Assembly (NCBI GenBank): GCA_004335635.1 | Contig: QAXH01001545.1 | Span: 204-32,480 of the forward strand | Length of the DNA stretch: 32,277 nt | Reading direction: 5' to 3' | Origin: Chloromonas sp. AAM2 | Lineage: Eukaryota > Chlorophyta > Chlorophyceae > Chlamydomonadales > Chlamydomonadaceae | Shown: one piece after another, positions 9,517-18,359 of the stretch | Position numbering within the stretch: position 1 is the first letter of the stretch | Layout: each line of letters starts with the position of its first letter | The notes under the pieces: model-generated | The model's database searches: none | Told to the model about the DNA's origin: nothing | What the model saw: the letters and a program-made list of their open reading frames with translations, nothing else | Translations under genes and position numbers: made by a program

Positions 9517-10664
9517 TCAATCACGTTGGCAGCCTGCGGGAAGGCGGTTTGCCTGTTTGCAGCTGTAAGACTGTCAAAAGCAGTCTGTTACATCTGGCGC
9601 CATGATTTTGTCTCTGTATGCACCGTGTCGTACTGCAGACATCCACAACTTTTCATGTTACAAGACGGAACAACCAGGTCTGAACAGCTCAAACTAGACA
9701 CCAACACTGCACTGCATACAGATAGACCATACAGATGCATACAGATGCGGCTGGTCTCACTGCATCTTGTTCACTGCTCACCAGGGCTCACACAGTATAT
9801 ATCAAGACACAAGAACACATCGGCGCGTCCTACCTACATACCGTATCAGAGCACAAGGTAGCAGTACACTCTCCAGGAATCTCCAGTGCATCAGGGGTGG
9901 GCTCTAACATGCTAATAGGGCTCTTTGATGTTAGTTTAATATGCCAGGCGGGGTCTCAAGTCTTCTGTAGCAAGCTTTTGCGAGAAGCCATCATCATGAT
10001 GAGAAAGTAAGCCGGTTTATGCCAAGGTAATATCAGTGCATGCACGTTCAGACGCTGGGCCGTTCTTTCATAGCGAACGCCTGTACCAATTTGAACCTTG
10101 TGCATCTAGATAAGACCTGGAACCCAAACAGCCAAAATGAGGTGGCCAAGGTTGTAGAAGTGACGAGCACAGTCTTTGTGCAGAACATTATGCATTGAAC
10201 AACCAGGCACATGGCACACGTGGCAACAACATACAAACGTTATGCAATATCACAGGATGGCTGTACCTGATAAGGCAATGCAAGCGCTTCAATAAGGACT
10301 CACAACCTCTATCTGTGCAAAGACTGCAATCGGTTGGTGAAGGCAAGCTCTAAAAGATCAATGCCCCACGAAATTGTCATCATCACATGGCATTCGCACG
10401 TTAGCCCGGGCATCGCTACTTCAAAAACGATAGCAGTGGGCCTATGGTGCTGCAACTCGCAGGTGTCACGGGCACAGGCTGGTGAGTACAACACTGGCAG
10501 GCTGCGCCACATGGCAGTCAACCGTCCCTAGCAAAGATGCCAATGTGTTGTTCAGTTGCTTCAGGCACTTCATGTCATGGCTTGCTACCGTTCGCGCTCA
10601 GTGCATGTAGGCCCCCCTGATGTAATCATTATATGCACATGTCATGCATGTCCTACATTCCAAG
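9517..10664. other. Spacer with a repeat fragment, no gene recognised
   Basis: Short open frames here have no protein-family features. The only structure noted is a copy of the CATGGCTTGCTA repeat at 10573-10640, plus a TCATCATCACATGGC stretch at 10377-10391 resembling the LINE tail start. Confidence 0.5.
10573..10640. repeat. Dispersed repeat B (CATGGCTTGCTA... element)
   Basis: CATGGCTTGCTACCGTTCGC and the following 'GCTCAGTGCATGTAGG...CTGATGTAATCATTATA' match 730-790 and, less completely, 16949-16976 and 18780-18830. The four copies share a core and diverge at the ends. Confidence 0.65.
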
Positions 10665-12404
10665 CTATGCACATGGTTGCTGAGTGCGCCTGAGCAGCCC
10701 CCACCAGGCCAAGGGAGGCTCAGGTAAGGTCTCAGTGTAGTACTGGGTGGGATCAAACCGGGTCTGCACTAGCCACAGCCACTCCCAATGTGATCCACAA
10801 AAGGCATGAGTCAAGTCAGCAACCGCCAGTTGTGGTGGGCCAAGCGGGGAAGTACTACCAGGCTGGCTGGCTGGCTGGCTTTGACCACATGCGTTATTGG
10901 CTGAATGGCCTTCACCAGGGTCAGCACTACTGCTGCTATCTGCTGCCATGCCATTTTGCATACCAATGGCGTATACGCATGCTGCCTGCTCCATGCGCGC
11001 TCCCCGATCCATGCATGCTGTCTGTGCTGCACCTGTTGTGCATGCTGCCTGCTCCATGCTCGTTGCATTAGCTGCGCTTGCGGTCATGGCCAGAGGCTGG
11101 GCACCAGTGAGCAGCATGAGCAAGCCACCAGGTTTGATAGAGGTGGTCAGCAAGTCTACATAAGCACGCTCACTGATGTTGCGAAGCACATGGAAGCTCT
11201 GGCAATCGTAGGCAAAGTCAAACAACGACCCAGCCTGGGGTGAGGCAGGCCGGGGTTCGGCAAGGTTGGCGTGGTTGTCAGGTGATGCTGTTGGCTGGTA
11301 GGCAGAGGGGCCAGGCGATGCATGATCTGTGCTGCTGCAAGTGCCGAGTGACCTTGCAGTTGTGCTGGTGGCATAGAGTTCGTTGCTTAAATGTAATGGT
11401 GGTGATGGTCCATGCTGTGCCATGTGCTGAGCTAAAGCCCATGTGAAGGGCTTGGGCAAACTGAGGACGTCCGCACACAAGAAAAGCGCACTGCCTGTTG
11501 CATGGTCTGGCGACGGTCTTGGTACTTCGGCATCACTGCCAGTTTGTAATTGCATGGCATATGAAAAGCTGCTGGCTGCATGGTTCGGCTGTTGTACTGC
11601 GCTGCTGTGGCTGTGGGTGCATGTACCGAGCGGGGAGCTGCAAGATGACTGCAGCAAGGCCTGCATTTCTGCAATTGGCGCAGTAACGTCTGGTGATGCA
11701 TGCGGTATGGGCTGATCAGATGGCAGACTGCTGGCCACATGTACAGCTACTGGGTGATCTACTGGGTGATTGTACTGTGCTGCATGCTGAACGCCTGCCT
11801 TTGCAGCAGTGGCTGCAGCTGCCATGACGGCTGCTGGTGCAACGTCCACTCCAACGGCATGCATGCCAGCATGCGCTATGCCAACTACGCTGGAACCTGT
11901 GCCACAACCTAGCTCCAGGGCTGTGCTAGACCCAGCGGCCCATGAAGGCCTGCATGCCCTGCAGGATGGGCAACCGTGCGTCGTGGCTTTGTCCCGAGCA
12001 CTCATACCAGAGGACTGGGGCGGCATGTCAGGCGGTGTATTGGCTGCAGACGTGGCAGCGTTTGGTATGGCAGTAACACCCTGTGCGCTGGTGAGCCACA
12101 CGCTGCCAGTGGCTGGTGCGGAATGGGTTGGAGAGCGCAGCACGCTCGCCTCCAGCAGCTGACAGCAGCACGATGTGGAAAGGAACCAGGTCAGGTGCGA
12201 AGACGGGGAATGCGAATCCCATGGCAGAAACCCACGCTCGTAGTAGTCAAGCCAGCGCGCGTGCGTGCTAGACTGCATCACGCTTGCATGCACACAAGCC
12301 GGTCCACCACGTTTGCTGTTACACGTCGTGCTGGTCCGTAACGAGAGAATGACTTGGCTCCGTTGCTGCAGCGTGCATCGTAGATGCCATTGAGTTGATC
12401 TCAT
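10665..12404 (-). CDS. Class I SAM-dependent methyltransferase with low-complexity inserts, intronless
   Basis: A single open frame of 579 codons. WLDYYERGFLPWDS (~51-64) is the N-terminal block seen in TPMT-like and related small-molecule methyltransferases. Motif I is ALELGCGTGSS (~162-172), followed by AVGVD (~183-187), which supplies the acidic residue that binds the adenosine ribose. LCADVLSLP (~309-317), FDFAYDCQSFHVLR (~395-408) and KPGGLLMLLTGAQ (~424-436) correspond to later core strands. PPLAWWGLLRR (~563-573) is the typical end. Core strands are separated by His/Ser/Pro/Ala-rich inserts at ~205-305, ~320-393 and ~440-520, making the protein about twice the usual length. Substrate is unknown. 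The first 42 residues are Arg/Ser/Thr rich and could be an organelle presequence; M43 is an alternative start. The first ~23 codons overlap a dispersed repeat. Confidence 0.85.
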   Translation of the reverse strand: MRSTQWHLRCTLQQRSQVILSLRTSTTCNSKRGGPACVHASVMQSSTHARWLDYYERGFLPWDSHSPSSHLTWFLSTSCCCQLLEASVLRSPTHSAPATGSVWLTSAQGVTAIPNAATSAANTPPDMPPQSSGMSARDKATTHGCPSCRACRPSWAAGSSTALELGCGTGSSVVGIAHAGMHAVGVDVAPAAVMAAAATAAKAGVQHAAQYNHPVDHPVAVHVASSLPSDQPIPHASPDVTAPIAEMQALLQSSCSSPLGTCTHSHSSAVQQPNHAASSFSYAMQLQTGSDAEVPRPSPDHATGSALFLCADVLSLPKPFTWALAQHMAQHGPSPPLHLSNELYATSTTARSLGTCSSTDHASPGPSAYQPTASPDNHANLAEPRPASPQAGSLFDFAYDCQSFHVLRNISERAYVDLLTTSIKPGGLLMLLTGAQPLAMTASAANATSMEQAACTTGAAQTACMDRGARMEQAACVYAIGMQNGMAADSSSSADPGEGHSANNACGQSQPASQPGSTSPLGPPQLAVADLTHAFCGSHWEWLWLVQTRFDPTQYYTETLPEPPLAWWGLLRRTQQPCA

Positions 12405-12480
12405 TCTCTTTCAGTTGCCATCTCACGGTGACGTTGAGGTCACAGGTCACAGTCAACGTCACGGTCACAGGTCACGGTGC
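12335..12480. repeat. Dispersed repeat C, copy 1, with GGTCAC-rich tail
   Basis: AACGAG-GAATG-CTTGGCTCC-TTGCTGC...CGTAGATGCC recurs at 13827-13880. In both copies a GGTCAC/GTCACAGG-rich stretch follows within about 60 bases. The two copies bracket the 36-bp minisatellite. Copy 1 includes the start codon of the methyltransferase. Confidence 0.6.
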
Positions 12481-12922
12481 AGATTTAGAGGCGGGTGGCC
12501 ACTTCAGCTGCACAGTTTCGCAGGGGGTGAAAGACATCACTTGTTGCATGGCTGGGCCTAAACCCACTTGGTGCCCAAACACTCTCACAGAAGGCACTGC
12601 CGCATGAGCCGCATGGACTGCTCGAATCTTAAGATGTGCATACATACACGCAGCATGCATCCGTCTCTCTGCACCTACATGATGCCTCATGATGTGTCAT
12701 CTGCTGATCTGCATTTGTATCTGTGCGCTTCTGCATGGAATGCACTCGCTGGCAACTACCTCATCTGCACGACATGATGATGGCGCACCACAACAGTCTC
12801 CTCCTTGGCTAAACTGATGTGTCAGGCCAGCGTGGCAAGACAGAGGTCTGCTGCACAACGGGTAACTGATGCACAGGCATTTGGAAGCATGCATAAGACA
12901 CACCTGAGCACACACTGGTTGT

Positions 12923-13461
12923 GTTCCTGCATAATTGCAGCAACCGCGTGCTCCCTGTGTTCCTGCATGATTGCAGCATCCTCGTGCTCCCTGTGTTCCT
13001 GCATGAGTGCAGCATCCTCGTGCTCCCTGTGTTCCTGCACGATTGCAGCAACCGCGTGCTCCCTGTGTTCCTGCATGATTGCAGCAACCGCGTGCTCCCT
13101 GTGTTCCTGCACGAGTGCAGCATCCGCGTGCTCCCTGTGTTCCTGCACGAGTGCAGCAACCGCGTGCTCCCTGTGTTCCTGCACGATTGCAGCAACCGCG
13201 TGCTCCCTGTGTTCCTGCATGAGTGCAGCAACCGCGTGCTCCCTGTGTTCCTGCACGATTGCAGCAACCGCGTGCTCCCTGTGTTCCTGCATGAGTGCAG
13301 CAACCGCGTGCTCCCTGTGTTCCTGCACGATTGCAGCAACCGCGTGCTCCCTGTGTTCCTGCATGAGTGCAGCAACCGCGTGCTCCCTGTGTTCCTGCAT
13401 GAGTGCAGCATCCTCGTGCTCCCTGTGTTCCTGGATGATTGCAGCACCCACGTGCACCTGT
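12923..13461. repeat. 36-bp minisatellite, about 15 units
   Basis: Unit TTCCTGCAYGAKTGCAGCAW followed by CCKCGTGCTCCCTGTG, repeated head to tail with few substitutions; the last unit is degenerate. The unit length is a multiple of three and lacks stops in five frames, so long open frames appear on both strands: 283, 225 and 211 codons minus, 270 and 209 plus. One minus frame repeats AAIVQEHREHAV, a charged helix-like dodecapeptide. No flanking splice or start evidence picks out one as a gene. CRISPR is excluded because the units have no spacers. Confidence 0.92.
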
Positions 13462-13571
13462 CGAGCTGCGTGGGCTCGAACACCATGTACTCAGAAATGT
13501 CTGAGCCTCATCCCCTGTACCATCTGCCACGATGCACAGCTCGTTCATAAGCTGGCTGCGAGCTGCGAGCG

Positions 13572-13651
13572 CGGGCCGTTGCTAGTTCGGGCCGTTGCTA
13601 GTTCGGGCTGTTGCTAGTCCGGGCCGTTGCTAGTCCGGGCCGTTGCTAGTG
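13572..13651. repeat. 16-bp tandem repeat, five units
   Basis: CGGGCCGTTGCTAGTT repeated with substitutions only at the last base and one internal position. A sixth partial unit (CGGGCCG) follows. The unit is not a multiple of three. Confidence 0.92.
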
Positions 13652-13826
13652 CGGGCCGCAGTTATCAGGTTTGCAGAACTAGCTAGGCAGAAACTAACAT
13701 GGCAGACACGCGATCTTGCGTTGTGTATGGCGCCAAAAGATTCACTGAACATGTTGGATTAACTTGGCTTTGCAGACGGGGCTTATACGGGGCTTGTATG
13801 TGGCGCGCTGAAGCCGACAGGGCTTC

Positions 13827-13985
13827 CATAACGAGCGAATGCCTTGGCTCCATTGCTGCTGCTTATAGCGTAGATGCCCTTTTGTGTCCTGTAATGGTCA
13901 CAGGGGTGGTCACAGGCACCGTTACGAGCCAAGGTCAAATAATTGATGTCACAAGTCAGGCCCCCCATCAAGGTCACAGCTGTAT
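13827..13985. repeat. Dispersed repeat C, copy 2
   Basis: Matches 12335-12480: 'AACGAGCGAATGCCTTGGCTCC', a TTGCTGCTGC core, 'CGTAGATGCC', then a run of GGTCACAGG-like motifs. It falls within a 129-codon open frame, which argues against that frame being a gene. Confidence 0.55.
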
Positions 13986-15912
13986 CTATGGTGGTGACCC
14001 ACAAATGGATGTGATCAGCCTGAGTCCTTTGACGGCTTCCCATCACTGCGAAGCACTTGATTTCCTTACAGAGACTTCAGAAAACTGACTTTTGAGACAC
14101 AGCAGCCCCCACACAAAGTCCTGACCACTTTTTGGGCACGCACCCCCCTCGCAATACTCTGGTGCTTTGACCTGCGGGCCCCCACATGTATTCTGACAGC
14201 TCAGTGGAAACCCTGGCATCTGGACAGTCATTGTGGGTACGATTGGGTGGGAAATGTGTGCAAAAGCTTATAAGCTCATCAGTGTCGATGAGAAGCGCCC
14301 AATGCTTGGCATTTGCTTCTACATAGCGAAGTGTAGTATTCGGCTGGTAGGGAGATCGCATCTTGTGATCTTGTGCCAAGGACTGTAGTTATCCCTTGAC
14401 CAACACACCGGGGGCCCACATGCACCGGCAGCGAACGTAAGTGTCGAGGCTGGATACCGCCTTGACCTACCCTGAGCAAGAAAGATAAGGCAGACAGAAA
14501 GATAACCGGCTATGGATGACAGAAAGACAGGAACACGGAGCACAGAAGGCGCATGCAAAGCGTGCAAGTCCATGATAACAGCCCATGCGGGCCATGACAA
14601 CAATCCGGACCATAATAAGAGTCCATGTGAGCCGATGTGAGTTCTGGAGAGGCAACCGCAACCTCCGCCGTTCAGAGCCTTCGCCCGAACAATTGTCCGT
14701 TCTGTCCATGGGACCCGGCATTGGCCGGTGAGCTTCCAATGATTCATGTGCGGGGTCCTTGGGCTTTCTACAAGCTTCCATGCGCATGCAGCAGCTGATC
14801 GACCTTTTCAGCTGTTTGGCCAACACAGGTCATCAGAAACAAATGTACATAGGGGCAAGCGGCTATTTCAGAGCAGCCACGTGGGGGCCACATGCTATGT
14901 ACGATCTCTTCGTCTGACTGCAGACAATGTGTGACTGTCCAAGAAAACGTCATGGACCTCGTAACGCACACATTGTATGGCGTGGTGGTGATTGTCTGGC
15001 GTGGTGACTGGGATTGCTGCCACTTCAACGGATCAGCTTCGTGTTGTAGGTAGTAATGTGCCGAGGCGTAAGTTGACCATTTCTGGCGTAAAAAGGCGTA
15101 GACAAAACTACGGCTTTTATGTCTACCATATAGAAAGTGGCGTTATCGACTTACTGGGTCTTCAAAGCCCATTTGTTGTTCCTATCGCGCTGTTTGAGCA
15201 ACAGTTCCCGAATAGCTGAGCAGCGTACGAGCGCGTACGTAGCGATGATGAGAGTTCAAGCAGAGTGATCAGGAGGTCATACAAAAACCCAACGATAACC
15301 AAATAGCTGTACGGACCTATATTGCCTGGAACGTGTCGGGCGTTTGAAACTCTTGCAGACACGGCCGTAAGGTTGGGATCCCTTGGGTATTTGGTTCGCC
15401 CATGCAAGGCACCTCAGGACGCGAAAACCACTTCAACCGCACTACAGTACATGCCCAAGCAGCCATTGGCATTGGCAGAGTTGCAGCCGGCAGCTCGGCA
15501 TTGGCAGAGTTGCAGCCGTTCTTGCATGCATAGTTTTTTCCTGCAGCTGCCGCAGCCATGCACTGCGCTACAATACGCCAAGTTGAACGATGACGCTGGC
15601 TGTCGCGTGGGTGCAGGCTGTAGAAAGCTCGTTGTTTGCCAACGTTTCACTCCCATGTAAAAACAGTTCTCGAGAAGGCAGAGAATGAGCACAAGCGCGC
15701 GCGGCTCTAGTTATTTCGCAGTTTTGCAGCGCTACGCCGAGCTGAGAGTGCACCACCCACCAACAAGGACCTGACCATTCTCGGTCAAAATCAACCAAAC
15801 TGAAAACGGAACTGAAAGTAGTGGTTAATCGCTGTGACGCACGCAGGCTTGAGTTGAGGCAGCCCTACCCAGCCCTCATCGCTCGTGCTCAACTACTGGC
15901 TGCACCACCAAG
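13986..15912. other. Spacer without recognisable genes
   Basis: Several open frames of 60-140 codons exist on both strands but none shows a family motif or splice-consistent neighbours. It contains a fragment of repeat A (14463-14490) and a 19-base sequence CATTGGCAGAGTTGCAGCC repeated at 15470 and 15500. The LRR gene's promoter should lie at the right end. Confidence 0.45.
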
Positions 15913-18359
15913 ATGCCTGTCACCACAAGGCGAAAAGCCCGCTTGTTGCGAGAGGCTGAAAGTAAAGGCGAGGCTGAGGCACTGATAAGGACTGACGACG
16001 ATCGGTCTGACGAGCCAAGCAAGCGACGCCCAGTCTCCTCCATGGGCCGCTTCGGGCTCGTGCCTATGCCGTGGATTGTGCAGCTTTTGAACGAGCTTCG
16101 CCATCACAGCGGTGTCGTCGCTCTCTTCAGGACGTCCAGGTGCGAACCAACAAGGTTTTCAAGAGACTCGGCATTCAGCTGGCTGAGAATTCATCGAAGT
16201 CACTTACGTATCAGTGCGACCTGGACCTGGTTCATGCTGCGGTTTTGCGCTCCCCTGCTGGTTTTGCGCTCCCCCGCTGCATGCGCTCCAGGTAGCGACA
16301 GAGAGGATCCACGACAGACAGGATCATACCGGTCGGCTCCTTGATCACCTAATAAGCTAGAGATTGAAAGCTTTGATTCAGTCATTCGTGCCGGATACTG
16401 CAATCCAACATAGCATGTGAAGGGAGGCTGAGCTGACGCTTATAAATAAACAACCACGAGGTTCCGGCTATTTAACGCCATGCGCTGATGCCTTGCTTGT
16501 CTGCACAGAGCCATGCGAGACTTGGTGCTCGCACACCTTCCTGTGTACGTGGAACTGAACAATCCAATGACAACACAAACGGCCGCAGCTGAGCCATCCA
16601 AGCTCAGCCTGGCCTGTAAGCTTTCATCAAACGTTCACCTCGGGATCATTGGAACCGGCTGGAATGGCCCCGCCTGGCCGGACAAAATGACGGCCGAAGT
16701 ACTCGAGCCTAATGAGCTGTCATCAGGCTATGGAATGGCAGCTATTACCAGCGTGGAACTAAATGTGAGTTCCAGGGCATGCCGCACGCTAAGCGCTTGC
16801 CAACCTACGTCTGCGGATTGGTGACGTAATAGATGCTGAATGTGCCAATGGGGCCAGACACAACCTATTTCTTTGCTCGTTGCGCCTTGAAGTTGGCTTC
16901 TGTTGCTCATGGTTGGTTAGGACGGTATCCAGCCTCGTCTCTTGCATGGCTTGCTAGCGTTCGCGTAACCAATACAAGCCATACACTTGGCATGCTTTCT
17001 TTTCTCTCAAGTTGTGACCATAGCATCTGTTACTCTTGCACACAACAACTGCAATTACAGCAGTTACAGTTCATCGTGACACAAGCACAGGCACAGACTT
17101 TGTTCAAACACAGGCGGGCTGGCATATCGAGCCTTTTCATGCTTCCTTATTGTTGTGTTTGCCATCACCACATCGTCATCATCATTATCATTGCCATTAC
17201 ATGGATTTGCGGGTTGCTCAAAGCATTTCCTATTCTGGTACAGCGCCTTTTGCCCTCGCAGAACTTGTCTCTCACTGAGCTGGTGCCTCAGTGTCTGGGA
17301 AAGTGTCCCAATCTGAGTAACCTCACAGCTACCCGGTGCCGTCTGGGTACCCGCCTGGCGACCCCCAAGGCCAAACCCAAGGCCAACACCACCACGTATA
17401 GCCAGATTACTCGACTTGAGTTGGGCATCACGGACTCCAGCCTGGGTTTGCCTGCATGGCTTCACGACCAGCTGCAAACGCTCACAGGCCTGACAAGCCT
17501 TGATGTAGAGCCGGGCCTGCCGTCTGGCAATCTCCAGGGAGTGACCTCCATGCTCACCAAACTACGGTTTGCCTCGGACATGGTGTCAGCACAGCTACCT
17601 GGCATGGTGGCGTGCTTTCCACGACTGGTGAAGCTGCATCTGCCTGGTGTGGTTGTGGATGACCAAGGCATGGAGGCGCTACTTAGCCTGTCCGCGTTGA
17701 CGCATGTGGAGTGCTGCTTCAAGCTTCAGCGCAGCTACAGTCGTGAGCCCTGCGGCTGGGTTCAGCTAGGCCTTGATAGTATCGACATCGATGCCATGGG
17801 CTGCCTGCCGCTCCGCGATGTGCGGTCCATGCACATCGCATCTAATACAATGACTCCCAGCTGCGACATGCAGACCACCAAGAGGGTAGCTGCAGCTATC
17901 AGCCGGTGCTCAGTGCAGTACGGCATCATGCTCATGTTAGACAACAACATCCACGCAGGCAGCGCCTGCATCGCAGCAAGCATGCCCGTTCTCAGCGCCT
18001 GCAATCCTGACTGGCTCGTCATTTCACGCGTGCATGTGACTGCGGAAGTGCTGTCTGGCATGGCGCAGCACCTGTCCAACGTAAGAACGGGCAAGCTGAA
18101 TTTCAGTTATTGCACGTGGGAGCCAGGCGTCTGGCCCCTGTTGCTGCCCAGCCTGCCGGCGACTCTGTCGAGCCTCTATCTGGACTTCAAGCCAGGCGAG
18201 CTGACCGAGGCGGATATCACTGAACTATGTGTGCACGCCTGTCGCCCACTGCCGCTGCTGTACTTGGGAGTTGGAGGGGGGTGGTTGCCACAAGGGGGCA
18301 TCCAACGTGTAAAGGCTGCCATGGCAGCAGCGGGCCACCAGCATGTGGATCTTGATTAG
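15913..18359 (+). CDS. Leucine-rich-repeat protein with F-box-like N-terminus; apparent frameshift in exon 1
   Basis: Exons 15913-16291, 16509-16764 and 17262-18359 join in phase at both introns. Exon 1 starts MPVTTRRKARLLREAE after a good CACCAAG context. LVPMPWIVQLLNELRHHSG and VVALFRTSR look like an F-box helix set, but the frame that continues into exon 2 (VRTNKVFKRLGIQLAENS) is offset by one base near 16138-16142. A single missing base would reconcile them, and the corrected exon length also gives the phase exon 2 needs. Exon 3 carries irregular LRRs such as LTELVPQCLGKCPNLSNL, LTGLTSLDVEPG, FPRLVKLHLPG and LSSLYLDF. F-box/LRR proteins are substrate receptors of SCF ubiquitin ligases, so a role in protein turnover is possible but unproven. 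The frameshift may be a sequencing error or a real lesion. Confidence 0.68.
16949..17212. repeat. Repeat fragments inside LRR intron 2
   Basis: A short copy of repeat B (CATGGCTTGCTAGCGTTCGC) lies at 16949. A CATCGTCATCATCATTATCA-like tract followed by ATTACATGGATTTG at ~17170-17210 resembles the LINE (ATG)n tail end. Confidence 0.45.

Noticed and set aside
12424..12480. Cluster of AGGTCA half-sites resembling nuclear-receptor elements
   Set aside because: Green algae lack nuclear hormone receptors; the same GGTCAC-rich sequence occurs at other repeat copies (13905, 4531), so it is better explained as repeat sequence.
12923..13461. CRISPR-like repeat array
   Set aside because: Units abut without unique spacers, and the host is evidently eukaryotic.
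13699..14088. 129-codon plus-strand open frame
   Set aside because: It is largely made of dispersed repeat C and GGTCAC-rich sequence, shows no protein motif and has no splice-consistent neighbour.
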